A stretch of 62,694 nt of DNA from JAZGDL01 sp036477795 (lineage in GTDB: Bacteria > Planctomycetota > Phycisphaerae > UBA1845): NCBI GenBank assembly GCA_036477795.1, contig JAZGDL010000332.1, forward strand, positions 1 to 62,694, in the 5' to 3' direction. Both the position numbers and the translations under genes were made by a program. Positions 1-7,852 of this stretch are shown here, one piece after another. Below the pieces are notes generated by a model that worked only from the letters and a program-made list of their open reading frames with translations, was not told the origin of the DNA and did no database searches. Positions within the stretch are counted from its first letter, which is position 1; each line of letters begins with the position of its first letter.

Positions 1-513
1 TCCAAGATCACCCATCAGGAGGCCTTCGGGTTCCAGAGGCGTGACGAGGAAGTGTCCTATACCAAGATGAAGGACATGCTAAAGAAGGAGCTGGAAGACT
101 ACTTCCGCCCGGAGTTCATCAATCGCCTGGACGAGGTGATCGTGTTCAAGAAGCTGACCCACGATGACCTGACCAAGATCATCGATCTGGAGGTAGCCAA
201 GCTGGCCGAGCGGCTGCGCAACAAGGGACTGGAGCTGGAGCTGACCCAGGCAGCCAAGGACTTCTTGATCGAACGCGGCACCGACGAGAAGTTCGGCGCT
301 CGCCCCTTACGCCGGGCCATCGAGCAGTACATCGAGGACTCCCTCTCCGAGTCCATCCTGCGGAACGAGTATGAGGACTGCGACACGGTGGTGGTCGACG
401 CCAAGAAGGGCGAGACCGAGGACGACCTGGCCATGCTGGTCATCAAGGGCGAGAAGCGTTCTCCCGACAAGCCCGAACCCGCCGTAGCCGGCACCGTCGG
501 CGACGCGACGTAG
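1..513 (+). CDS. clpC: ATP-dependent Clp protease ATPase subunit, C-terminal part (5' end outside window)
   Basis: The reading frame is open from base 1, so the start lies upstream. The visible 170 residues are the end of the second AAA+ module and the C-terminal D2-small domain of a Clp/Hsp100 unfoldase. The signature FRPEFINRLDEVIVF (sensor-2 region) is followed by GARPLRRAIEQYIED. Hsp100 proteins of this type unfold substrates for ClpP in the cytoplasm. The C-terminus, with the ILRNEYEDCDTVVVD segment, fits ClpC better than ClpB, but the diagnostic middle domain is outside the window. The tail after the D2-small domain is acidic and low in complexity. A dense block of palindromic repeats follows immediately. 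Confidence 0.9.
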   Translation, partial: SKITHQEAFGFQRRDEEVSYTKMKDMLKKELEDYFRPEFINRLDEVIVFKKLTHDDLTKIIDLEVAKLAERLRNKGLELELTQAAKDFLIERGTDEKFGARPLRRAIEQYIEDSLSESILRNEYEDCDTVVVDAKKGETEDDLAMLVIKGEKRSPDKPEPAVAGTVGDAT

Positions 514-834
514 TCCCGCGTCAGCGGGTTTCGCCCCATCTCCGAGCCGCGACCGTAAGGGAGCGGGGTTTTGCTCCGTTTCCGAGCCGCGATCGTAAGG
601 GAGCGGGTCTTGCTCCGTTTTCGAGCCGCCGGGTGCCCCATGCCCTCTGGGCGTGGGGAACTGAATTCGATGATAGGATTGCCCTGGTTTGTGATGTCCG
701 TCCCCCACCCTCAGAGAGGGCGGGGCACCCTGCCGATGATCGTGGGCGTGTTCCATCACCAGGGCGGTCTGAGCCTGTATCATCGTATCCCCCATGTCCC
801 AAAGACATGGGCCACCCGTCTTTGTTTCGATTCG
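514..834. repeat. Gene-free repeat block downstream of clpC (families D and M)
   Basis: Two tandem copies, 40 bp apart, start at 541 and 581 and share TCCGAGCCGCGA-(C/T)-CGTAAGG plus a TTTGCTCCGTT spacer; a third partial copy is near 621. The same unit occurs inverted and translated in frame at 27302-27326. Further inverted repeats follow: GGGTGCCCCATGCCCTC (about 630-657), CCCCCACCCTCAGAGAGGG (about 702-725, related to copies near 51103 and 51642) and CCCATGTCCCAAAGACATGGG (791-811). No credible gene was seen here. Confidence 0.75.
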
Positions 835-1245
835 TCATTTCAGGTGCTTCGCCTCCCGGTGCATACTTAAGATTTCGGCGCAGAATCCCCACTCGCATGC
901 GTATCGGTCCGCCAGGTCGTTCCTCTGATCCTTGTCTTGGGGGGTCGGTCTTACACGGCACACTGCATAGTCATACGCGTGTGCAAACTCGTGCGCAAGA
1001 ATCCCACGCTGCCCTCTCTCGCTATATGCCCGTGTGTTACGTACGTTAACACCTATGTACTTCTCTTGCGCGCTGAAGTGGGCCGCCGTCCCCCGTTCTT
1101 CAAGCCCCATGAACTCGACACATTCGCAAACCGACTCGATCTGTCTCTGTGCAGGGGCGGGTATGGCTTCAAAAACATCTTGGGCGATCGCCTTGAGGAT
1201 CGCCGTGAGATCTGGAGCAAAGTCGCACGAGTCTTTGTAGCGCAC
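835..1245 (-). CDS. Small putative zinc metallopeptidase-like protein (HEFAH)
   Basis: 136 residues with a GTG start. The motif ILAHEFAHAYDY carries HExxH, and an Asp/Glu-containing ADRYACEWGF segment about 35 residues later could supply the third zinc ligand, as in small zincin-like proteins. There is no signal peptide or membrane segment, so a cytoplasmic location is likely. I do not recognise the family. No clear Shine-Dalgarno sequence precedes the GTG, so the start is uncertain. The gene stands alone between repeat blocks and is transcribed toward clpC. Confidence 0.55.
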   Translation of the reverse strand: MRYKDSCDFAPDLTAILKAIAQDVFEAIPAPAQRQIESVCECVEFMGLEERGTAAHFSAQEKYIGVNVRNTRAYSERGQRGILAHEFAHAYDYAVCRVRPTPQDKDQRNDLADRYACEWGFCAEILSMHREAKHLK

Positions 1246-1436
1246 AGGTTTATTCTACAAGTCTGTGCCACCATAATCAACACGGGGGGAAGAAAAGGGG
1301 ACATTCTGATTCTTCTTGCTGGAGGTCGGGATGTACGCTACGGTACTGGGATGCCCAGGACCGCGCGAGCGTCGGTCGGCAGCCAGAAAGTAGAAAATTC
1401 CCCCTTTTCTTTTCCGCACCAGAAACGGAGGCACAC

Positions 1437-3032
1437 ATGAATACCGATGACAGAATTGCACAACTGGAACGCGCTATCGCGAATAACGAAAAGAAGAACC
1501 GACACACACGAGTTGTGGCTATCCTGGCAATTCTCGCCGCCAGCATCGCGGGCATTCCGGCATATCTACTGTTGAAAGAACGAGTATCGATGGACCATTC
1601 GTCTCAGGTGGGGTTACAGAAGGTCGCGCAAGTCCAGGATTTGATTAGGGCAAGGCAGATTCAGATTGTGGACGAGGACGGTCGAGCGGTGATAACTCTC
1701 GCTGTGAATGAATCGGCAGGCGAGATCGTCACGTCGAATGCCAAAGGTAAGCCGCTAGTGACGATTACCGCGACCAAGGGTGGTGGCGGCAAAGTCATCA
1801 CGGCGAACGCCGACGGTACGCCAAGGGTGGGCCTTTTCGCAACCGAGAACGGTGGCGCGGTCATCACGTCGAACGCTGATGGCAAGCCTATGGCGATACT
1901 CGGCGCATCCGATTACGGGGGCATCGTCGCCACGTCGAATGCAGAGGGCAACTACTTAGTGAAACTGACCGCAACCGAGAACGGTGGCGCGGTCATCGTG
2001 TCGAACGCTGATGGTAAGCCTATGGCGACACTCGGCGCATCCGAGTACGGCGGCATCGTCGCCACAATCAACGCTAAGGGCAAGGTATTGGTAAAACTTT
2101 TCGCAGTCGAGGACGAGGGCAGGGTCATCACGTCGAACGCTAAGGGCAAGGACTTGGTGAAACTCACCGCAACCGAGGATGGGGACGGCATGGTCATCAC
2201 GTCGAATGCAGAGGGCAAGGACTTGGTGAAACTTCTCGCACTCAAGAACCACGGCGCGGTCTTCACGATGAACGCTGACGGTAACCCGATGGTGACACTC
2301 GGCGCAACCGAGGGCGGGGGCGCGGTCATCGCCTGGAACGCCGAGGGTACGCCGGTGGTGGTGCTCGACTCGGACGCGAAAGGAGCTGGGAGGTTCACCG
2401 CAAACAGTGCTAAGGGCAACCCATTGGTGAAACTTGATGCGTTCGAGGGCGGCGGCACGGTCGTCACGTCGAACGCCAACGGTGTGCCGATGGCGACACT
2501 TGGTGCATTCGAGGGCCACGGGGTGGTCGCGACGTGGAACGCCGAGGGTATACCGGTGGTAATCCTCGACTCGGACCCTGAAGGATCTGGCAAGGTCACC
2601 ACAAGGAGTCCCCAGGGTAAGAACTTGGTGACCCTCACCACGACCGAGGATGGCGGGGGCAAAGTCGTCACAGCGAACACCGACGGTAAGCAAGGGGCGG
2701 TGCTCGGGGCAACCAGGGGCGGGGGCGTGGTCACGACCTTGAACGCCGAGGGTGGGACGGGGGTGATTCTCACCGGAGACGGCACGGTCTCCGTACGTAA
2801 TGCCAAAGGTAAGACGCTAGTGATGATTAGCTCGGAGGAGTTTGGCGGCATGGTCATCACGTCGAACGCTGATGGTAACCCTATGACGGCACTCGGCGCA
2901 TCCGAGTACGGCGGCATGCTCTCCACATCGAACGCTGACGGCAAGCCGATGGCGACGCTCGGCGCAACCGAGTTTGGCGGCATGGTCATCACGTTCGACC
3001 GTAATGGGAGGACTAGAACACTTGGACCGTAG
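1437..3032 (+). CDS. Membrane-anchored protein with about twenty 23-residue beta-type repeats
   Basis: 531 residues. The N-terminus has a short charged segment (about residues 1-20), one hydrophobic helix (about 22-42, LAILAASIAGIPAYLLL) and then a repeat region to the end. Each repeat resembles GGxVITSNADGKPMATLGA with variation. The alternation of hydrophobic and polar residues with conserved Gly-Gly and Asn-x-(D/E)-Gly turns suggests a stacked beta structure such as a beta-helix or propeller outside the membrane. Repeat units differ at the DNA level, so the array is not freshly amplified. No enzymatic motif was seen and the function is unknown. Opposite-strand open frames across this gene are shadows of the repeats. 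Confidence 0.75.
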   Translation: MNTDDRIAQLERAIANNEKKNRHTRVVAILAILAASIAGIPAYLLLKERVSMDHSSQVGLQKVAQVQDLIRARQIQIVDEDGRAVITLAVNESAGEIVTSNAKGKPLVTITATKGGGGKVITANADGTPRVGLFATENGGAVITSNADGKPMAILGASDYGGIVATSNAEGNYLVKLTATENGGAVIVSNADGKPMATLGASEYGGIVATINAKGKVLVKLFAVEDEGRVITSNAKGKDLVKLTATEDGDGMVITSNAEGKDLVKLLALKNHGAVFTMNADGNPMVTLGATEGGGAVIAWNAEGTPVVVLDSDAKGAGRFTANSAKGNPLVKLDAFEGGGTVVTSNANGVPMATLGAFEGHGVVATWNAEGIPVVILDSDPEGSGKVTTRSPQGKNLVTLTTTEDGGGKVVTANTDGKQGAVLGATRGGGVVTTLNAEGGTGVILTGDGTVSVRNAKGKTLVMISSEEFGGMVITSNADGNPMTALGASEYGGMLSTSNADGKPMATLGATEFGGMVITFDRNGRTRTLGP

Positions 3033-3059
3033 CCAAAGGATGCGTGGCATGACTGATGG

Positions 3060-3137
3060 CCGAGCAAAATGAGCTGCGTCCCCGTTTCTTCCCGTCGCCT
3101 TTCTTCGCCCGTCCCCGTTTCTTCGTGCGGGGTTGTC
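3060..3137. repeat. REP-like repeat (GAGCTGCGTCCCCGTTTCTT family), copy 1
   Basis: The sequence AATGAGCTGCGTCCCCGTTT followed by further CCCGTTTCTTC units begins just after the stop of the beta-repeat gene. Similar units occur at 3529-3620 and 5385-5480. The layout (GGGGAC core, several copies in intergenic DNA) resembles REP sequences mobilised by REP-associated tyrosine transposases (RAYT). No RAYT gene is in this window. Confidence 0.6.
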
Positions 3138-3250
3138 GGGTCGCCAGGTGCGGACGGCCCTTGAACGCGCCGGCTTCGACAGCGACGTAATTGGGCGTTT
3201 ATATCTGCCACGGGCGGTCGTATAATACGATGTGATGTGGAGAACTGCTG

Positions 3251-3496
3251 ATGCGTCCCGAAGACATTCTTGAAATCCTCCGATCCAGCCCCTTTGAGCC
3301 GTTTCGGGTTTATCTGACGGATGGGGCGGTATACAAGATTCGGCATCCCGACATGGCCATCGTCCAGAGGTCAAAGGTGATGGTGGCGGTGCCGGGACCG
3401 GAGGGACCCGATGGGCCGGCCGAACGTACCGTAAACTGCGCGCTGACTCACATCACGCGCACCGAACTGCTGAATGGCGAGAGCGAGCCCGGCTAG
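3251..3496 (+). CDS. Small conserved hypothetical protein (FxPFRxYLTDG family)
   Basis: 81 residues. The ATG is preceded by GGAG with 8-nt spacing. The N-terminal EDILEILRSSPFEPFRVYLTDG and the following KIRHPDMA resemble a small uncharacterised family I associate with planctomycete genomes, in which a short helix is followed by 'PF(R/E)PF-x-LxDG' and 'HP(D/E)'. A shortened relative is at 10012-10182. No catalytic residues were recognised. It stands alone among REP-like repeats. Confidence 0.6.
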   Translation: MRPEDILEILRSSPFEPFRVYLTDGAVYKIRHPDMAIVQRSKVMVAVPGPEGPDGPAERTVNCALTHITRTELLNGESEPG

Positions 3497-3528
3497 GTCG
3501 ACCGCGTGGCCCGGATCCTGTGCGAAAC

Positions 3529-3660
3529 AATGAGCTGCGTGCGAAACAATGAGCTGCGTCCCCTTTTCTCCCTTGAGCTGCGTCCCCTTTTCTCCCTTTC
3601 TCCCCCCTTTTCTCCCCCCGAGATGGACCCGTCAAGAAATAGGTGACCGTCCCCAATTTT
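3529..3660. repeat. REP-like repeat cluster, copy 2
   Basis: Three imperfect GAGCTGCGTCCCCTTTTC units occur between 3529 and 3620. They are followed by GACCCGTCAAGAAATAGGTG and a GACCGTCCCC unit, the classic paired orientation of RAYT-associated REPs. The rest of 3497-3789 contains no credible gene. Confidence 0.6.
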
Positions 3661-3789
3661 CACACATTTTCAGTTTTCCAAGAACGCGGTCGGGCCAGTG
3701 GTGGTGGGGGGTCCGCCGCTGATCGCCTCCGCATCTGCCAACTCGTCCTGCTCTTCAAGCACCAGCAACACGCCACAAGTACCTTCCAG

Positions 3790-3948
3790 TTACTTCCGAA
3801 GCTTTCGGAGTAGGCCGACAAGAATCGCCAAAGAGATTAGAGCAATCAAAACCATAACCGCGCAATAGCCCGCGAACAGGAGCGGGTCATCGTCCCATGT
3901 TTTAGGGGGTCTGGGGGTATACACGGCCGCCAGCAGCTTCCACACCAT
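3790..3948 (-). CDS. Small single-pass membrane protein
   Basis: 52 residues starting MVWKLLAAVY. I prefer this internal ATG over an upstream one because CGGAGA lies about 7 nt before it. After a short N-terminal stretch with a PRPPKTWDDDP loop there is one transmembrane helix (about residues 26-46, CAVMVLIALISLAILVGLL) and a basic end, KLRK. The function is unknown. It could be a spurious frame, but the ribosome-binding site and helix support a real gene. Confidence 0.45.
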   Translation of the reverse strand: MVWKLLAAVYTPRPPKTWDDDPLLFAGYCAVMVLIALISLAILVGLLRKLRK

Positions 3949-4112
3949 TTTTAATCTCCGTTCTATTAAATAGCGGGCAGTCATCTATTTGTGATTCTGC
4001 TTCGGGCCACTCTTGGCCTTTTTGAGTGCCGAGGTGGAAAAGGTGTCATGATGAATTTCTTGATATCATGAGCGGCCTTGGTAGGATTGATCAAAAATCA
4101 TCCCGACACCTT

Positions 4113-4490
4113 TTACTTCTCCGAAACACCATCGGCTTCGTGTTTGGCGGTGCGTTCGTCGTACCAATGACACTTGGGGCAACGAAAGGCGATGGCGGTA
4201 GTAGGGCTGAGCCGATCATTCGGCCATCCCGCGCCCGGCCCCTCGCGGCTTAGGGGTGTATAGAGGCCTTGCGGAACGCAAGCCGGGCAGAATGGCTGCT
4301 TTTGATCTTCTGGGTTCAGCCGCCCCCAATAGATGCCATGAATGAGCTTTAGGTCCTGCGGTCTAGGCGGCTCAGTTTGCTTGAGCTCACCGACCTGGTT
4401 CTCAAGGTCCCTGAGGCGACGGACGAGTTGGAATACGCCGATCATCCAAGCGACGGTTCCTCGGCACATGTTCCAAAACTTGTCGATCAC
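4113..4490 (-). CDS. Hypothetical zinc-ribbon-like protein
   Basis: 125 residues, GTG start. The N-terminal 20 residues are hydrophobic and amphipathic. A short heptad-like segment (LRDLENQVGEL) suggests a coiled coil. Two Cys pairs (CPAC near residue 69, CPKC near 105) are spaced as in a zinc ribbon. I do not recognise the family. It is transcribed away from the lipoprotein gene at 4675. Confidence 0.5.
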   Translation of the reverse strand: MIDKFWNMCRGTVAWMIGVFQLVRRLRDLENQVGELKQTEPPRPQDLKLIHGIYWGRLNPEDQKQPFCPACVPQGLYTPLSREGPGAGWPNDRLSPTTAIAFRCPKCHWYDERTAKHEADGVSEK

Positions 4491-4674
4491 GCCATCATAC
4501 TAGCGGAACGGAATGGATTTAGATAGCTGTAAGCGGATTCGCCAGCGGGAGGTGCGCTTCCTTGAGTCGACCGTTCCAGCGCAGTAGGATTTGTCGGTGA
4601 GAGGCGGGGACGCGACTTGTCGACAGCGTAGGTTTCGCGCGGAATCCTCGGCCGGGCGTGCAGGGAAAAGGACG

Positions 4675-5343
4675 ATGGAAAGCAAAACGGTTGCAGATAA
4701 ACAATCGCGTCGCAGAATGGGCCCTGTTTGGGCGGGCTTATTGATTGGAGTTGGGATTCTGCTTGCATTCGCGGCTTGCACGCACCGTAGAGGAGCGGCT
4801 CCCGTTCACTCGGGGCCACTCTTGGCCGATAGCGGCACGTCGAGGAGGGATTCCCCCGTGAAGGTCCAGCAAGCCCGATCGCGAGAACTCACTTCAAACG
4901 AGATTCAGCGTATACGGGAGATCATGGTCGCGGCCATGCAGGACCCCGAGGCGGATATTGAGTCACTGAGGACTGAGCTATGGGGCATGGTGCCAAACGA
5001 GGATTCCGAGGCATTCTCTCAGGCACGCGATGTCGTTGTTGGTGTTGGTGCAGTATCTCAGCAACTGTTTTGGCAAGACGCTAAATGGGCGTATACGCAA
5101 GGTCGACCGTTCAAATCAGGCAACCGCGAAAAGCTCGAGCAACGGCTTAACGGCGCTGGGCTAATGACCGAATTCCAAATCCGGCAGAACGAGGCGACCA
5201 TTCGTAAGATTGCAGAGCGTGAGCCGATTCTCTTGCAAGGTGAATTAGTGGTCGTTGATGAGGAATTGATTGACGCGGTTCTCGCGAGCGTGGACGAGGT
5301 GATGAAAAGGTTCAATACACTCCTGACTCCGCCGAACGAGTGA
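4675..5343 (+). CDS. Putative lipoprotein of unknown function
   Basis: 222 residues if translation begins at the ATG preceded by AAAAGG. An upstream TTG would add 28 unlikely residues. The N-terminus has basic residues (SRRR), a hydrophobic stretch (WAGLLIGVGILLAFAAC) and a Cys that may serve as a lipobox, so the product is probably exported and membrane attached. The remainder is soluble, helical and charged, with no motif I recognise. REP-like repeats follow the stop codon. Confidence 0.6.
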   Translation: MESKTVADKQSRRRMGPVWAGLLIGVGILLAFAACTHRRGAAPVHSGPLLADSGTSRRDSPVKVQQARSRELTSNEIQRIREIMVAAMQDPEADIESLRTELWGMVPNEDSEAFSQARDVVVGVGAVSQQLFWQDAKWAYTQGRPFKSGNREKLEQRLNGAGLMTEFQIRQNEATIRKIAEREPILLQGELVVVDEELIDAVLASVDEVMKRFNTLLTPPNE

Positions 5344-5384
5344 TTAACGAGCCAGAAAGGAAAAAGCGGGAAAGGAAAAGGAGG

Positions 5385-5545
5385 GAAAAACGGGGACGCA
5401 GCTCGTTTCCGCACGCGGCGCCGAGCAAAACGAGCTGCGTCCCCGTTTCTTCGCCCCCCGTTTCTTCGCGTTTCTTCGCTTAGGTGACTGTCCCCTATTG
5501 TCGTCCAAACGAGCCCCCCGCAGGGTTGACCCCTTTTTGGCCAGC
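5385..5545. repeat. REP-like repeat cluster, copy 3
   Basis: It contains an inverted pair built from GGGACGCAGCTCGTTTCCG and GAGCTGCGTCCCCGTTTCTT, followed by TAGGTGACTGTCCCCTATTG. It is the best-formed palindrome of this family in the window. It separates two convergent genes and might also act in transcript termination (inference). Confidence 0.6.
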
Positions 5546-5582
5546 CTGTGAACAACGGAACTAGCCGTAACTGATCGTTCCG

Positions 5583-6155
5583 TCACCGCCTTCGTTCAGG
5601 TTGAATGCTCGGAGGAGAACTTGCGTACGGATTGTTCGCACTGTTGGGGCTATACCGGCTCCCGTATTGTCCATAGGGATTGTTGACGCTGGTTGGTGAA
5701 TACCTGCTGCCGTAGACACCGTAGGGGTTCGAGATCGAGTCTGGGTCGTAAGGATTCGCACTGAGTTTGCCGAGATACGTGCCGTCCGGTGCGTATATAC
5801 GGGGTGTGTCGAATGCGTACGGATTGTTCGCACTGTTGGGGCTATACCGGCTCCCGTATTGTCCATAGGGATTGTTGACGCTGGTTGGTGAATACCTGCT
5901 GCCGTAGACACCGTAGGGGTTCGAGGTCGAGTCTGGGTCGTAAGGATTCGCACTGAGTTTCCCGAGATACGTGCCGTCCGGCGATGTCGCCCGGTTTGAA
6001 GAGAACGGGGTCATCAGTATTTGCGAAGATGGATATGGAGGGATTCTGTATTGACGTTGCTGGGAATGTTCCCAATAGCCACCTTGACGAAAACACCCTA
6101 CCGAACAGGTGACGAGAAATGCTACGGTAAGAATGAGGGCTCGAACGTCGGACAT
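5583..6155 (-). CDS. Tyr/Asn/Pro-rich lipoprotein with an internal near-identical duplication
   Basis: 190 residues. The signal peptide ends in CSVGC, a plausible lipobox. The mature part has two long units, each built from PDGTYLGKLSANPYDPDS, SNPYGVYGSRYSPTSV and NNPYGQYGSRYSPNS segments. The DNA of the two units (about 5620-5790 and 5825-5975) is almost identical, showing a recent duplication of about 190 bp. The PDGTYLGKLSANPYDPDS phrase occurs in several bacterial surface proteins, but I know of no assigned function. Outer-membrane or periplasmic location is inferred. Confidence 0.7.
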   Translation of the reverse strand: MSDVRALILTVAFLVTCSVGCFRQGGYWEHSQQRQYRIPPYPSSQILMTPFSSNRATSPDGTYLGKLSANPYDPDSTSNPYGVYGSRYSPTSVNNPYGQYGSRYSPNSANNPYAFDTPRIYAPDGTYLGKLSANPYDPDSISNPYGVYGSRYSPTSVNNPYGQYGSRYSPNSANNPYASSPPSIQPERRR

Positions 6156-6215
6156 GGCAGGCCTCCTCAGCGGTAACTCACCGCATCATTTCACCGGCCA
6201 GCAAGCCCAAACAGT

Positions 6216-6590
6216 TTATCCTTCCTCGTCGTGCACACAAGCGCTTAACCGGAAAAAAATTTGGGCAAATTTCCGAAACCCTAACCTCTTGCGGGAACGG
6301 CAGTTACGACAGAAAATCGATTTGAGTATTCGGGGGACACACACTTTATCTCCCGCCCGACCGACCGGCCCCGGGGAAGCCGTCCGGTCCTCGTGAAGGA
6401 TCGGGAGTCGACGTCGACGGCAACAGCGGGACCAACTCGCGGTCCTGGCCTTGGGAATCTCTGTGACCTTCATCCCGTACTCTCGGGGGACCGCTTCGCT
6501 TACCTGCCGGGCCTGCTCGGCGAGCTTGCGGATGTCGTGCCCCGCTTCGGCGTCGATTGTCGCCCGGATGGCCCGCACTTCATCAACCAC
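6216..6590 (-). CDS. Small hypothetical protein with a lost stop codon and extended C-terminus
   Basis: The GTG start gives VVDEVRAIRATIDAEAGHDI, a charged helical N-terminus typical of small antitoxin-like planctomycete proteins, ending in MKVTEIPKARTAS. A second copy of the 3' end at 9807-9889 has TGA directly after this segment. Here the codon is TGG, so the frame runs about 45 residues further into unrelated sequence. It lies 21 bp after the stop of the cytochrome gene at 6612. Function unknown; the extension is probably non-functional. Confidence 0.4.
   Translation of the reverse strand: MVDEVRAIRATIDAEAGHDIRKLAEQARQVSEAVPREYGMKVTEIPKARTASWSRCCRRRRLPILHEDRTASPGPVGRAGDKVCVPRILKSIFCRNCRSRKRLGFRKFAQIFFRLSACVHDEEG
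6330..6478. repeat. REP-like unit plus 83-bp duplicated segment, copy 1
   Basis: The unit GGGGGACACACACTTTATCT (6332 onward) is followed by an 83-bp stretch at 6396-6478 that is nearly identical to 9807-9889. In both copies the REP-like unit lies about 30-40 bp before the 83-bp segment, so the two appear to have been copied together. Confidence 0.7.
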
Positions 6591-6611
6591 CGATTCGCCG
6601 GGACCGCCGTT

Positions 6612-7088
6612 TCAGTTGTCCAGCGCCCCCTGGTCGATCCAGTCGCGGATGGTGGCTATCCGTGCGTCGCTCAGGGGCACCAGTTGGAACGGCATGCGGC
6701 TGCCGACCGGCGGGCTGTCGGAACTGATCTTCAGGAACAGCAGACTCGACGCCGAATCGCCCGGCTGTACGAAAGACAGGCTCTGGTCCTGCACGCTGTT
6801 GTTATTGAGCAGCATGTCGAACGCCAGGTCCTCGACGAGTCGCAGCGCAATCCCCGCCTGGTCTGCGATGCCGCCGTCTCGGTGACAGGTGGCGCAGACC
6901 GATGTCAGGATCGGCAGAACGTCCGCGGAGAACGAGACCGCAGCGCCCTGGGGGCCATCCTCCGCGTCCGTGCCCTGATCCGGACTTGCCATGTCGAGGT
7001 TCCCTCGGCAGGCCGTGCCCAATACCATCATGACCGCGCCCAGCACCAGCGTGGCCGTGAATCCGATCCGGGTCGAGAGTGATGTCAC
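6612..7088 (-). CDS. Mono-heme c-type cytochrome lipoprotein
   Basis: 158 residues. An N-terminal signal ending in VLGTAC suggests lipid attachment after export. One heme c motif, CATCHRDGG, follows the segment VSFSADVLPILTSVC, which is characteristic of planctomycete-type cytochrome c domains. The C-terminal half has PVGSRMPF, with a Met likely to be the distal heme ligand, and DARIATIRDWIDQGA, also typical of this family. It is the last redox gene of the minus-strand operon, 17 bp after the tetraheme cytochrome. Likely role: periplasmic one-electron carrier. Confidence 0.85.
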   Translation of the reverse strand: MTSLSTRIGFTATLVLGAVMMVLGTACRGNLDMASPDQGTDAEDGPQGAAVSFSADVLPILTSVCATCHRDGGIADQAGIALRLVEDLAFDMLLNNNSVQDQSLSFVQPGDSASSLLFLKISSDSPPVGSRMPFQLVPLSDARIATIRDWIDQGALDN

Positions 7089-7105
7089 TTGAGTCGCTCC
7101 TTATT

Positions 7106-7852
7106 CTATTCCAATCGTTCCTTCGCGGCGCCAGCGGCGTCCCCATTGCGGTGCGCCGATGGGACCGAATCCGCTTTGCGCTCGAGGTATTTCAAGGGAA
7201 AGTGTTCATGGAAGCCCCGCGTGTCCGACAGATCGACTTTGAACTCGTACACCTGGTGACTGTCGCCCTGGCCCTCTTGCGGAATCATGCAGATGGCGCG
7301 GCTATTGTGGCAGGAAAGGCAGACCTCACGAGTAACGATTCTGCGTCCCGCAGCGAGGACCTCCTCCCGTCGATATGCACGCTGCGTCAAGATGATTTCC
7401 TGCATCACCACAACAAAGCCGCTGCCGGGGCCATGGCACGACTCGCACCCGACGCCCTCGCGTACGGCCGCGCGCCGCAGGGCTCGACCGTCCGCGAGGT
7501 CGGGAACGGAGTAGCCGCCGGGCTTGCCGAACCCGACGGTGTGACACCTGAGGCATCGCGGGTCCGTGGTGTAGTCCACGCTGACGTCCAGTCCGGCCTT
7601 TCGTTTCACCATGACCCCCACACCTGGTTTCAGCGCCTCAAATGCTCGGGATTTGGAGGAGCGCAGCCACGATTTATACCACGCCGTGTGGCACATCCGA
7701 CACCGCTTGGTACCGACGTACTCATACTCGGATCTCTGCTCGAACGCCGCCGCCGTGGAAGGGACCGAATCATTGGATGGCTCTTGAGCGAGACCCGCCG
7801 CGCAACCCAGCAGGACCGCCGGACAGGCCACGCGAAGCCGGCTCACGACCAT
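7106..7852 (-). CDS. Tetraheme cytochrome c554-like protein
   Basis: 248 residues with a cleavable signal peptide (hydrophobic to about residue 22). Four heme c motifs are visible: CRMCH, CLRCH, CESCH and CLSCH. The order and spacing, including YVGTKRCRMCH with TAWYKSW after it and GVGCESCHGPGS, match the cytochrome c554 family. The ATG directly abuts the stop of the upstream cupredoxin gene (TAG-ATG), so the two are probably translationally coupled. An extra CMIPQ-type Cys occurs after the fourth heme. Likely role: multi-electron transfer in the periplasm; partner and substrate are unknown. Confidence 0.85.
   Translation of the reverse strand: MVVSRLRVACPAVLLGCAAGLAQEPSNDSVPSTAAAFEQRSEYEYVGTKRCRMCHTAWYKSWLRSSKSRAFEALKPGVGVMVKRKAGLDVSVDYTTDPRCLRCHTVGFGKPGGYSVPDLADGRALRRAAVREGVGCESCHGPGSGFVVVMQEIILTQRAYRREEVLAAGRRIVTREVCLSCHNSRAICMIPQEGQGDSHQVYEFKVDLSDTRGFHEHFPLKYLERKADSVPSAHRNGDAAGAAKERLE

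Noticed and set aside
1700..3030. CRISPR array or recent tandem repeat
   Set aside because: Units are diverged, lack identical repeats with unique spacers, and form one continuous reading frame encoding protein repeats.
1952..3346. Long minus-strand open frame opposite the beta-repeat gene
   Set aside because: Its periodicity mirrors the plus-strand repeats and it lacks a ribosome-binding site or recognisable features.
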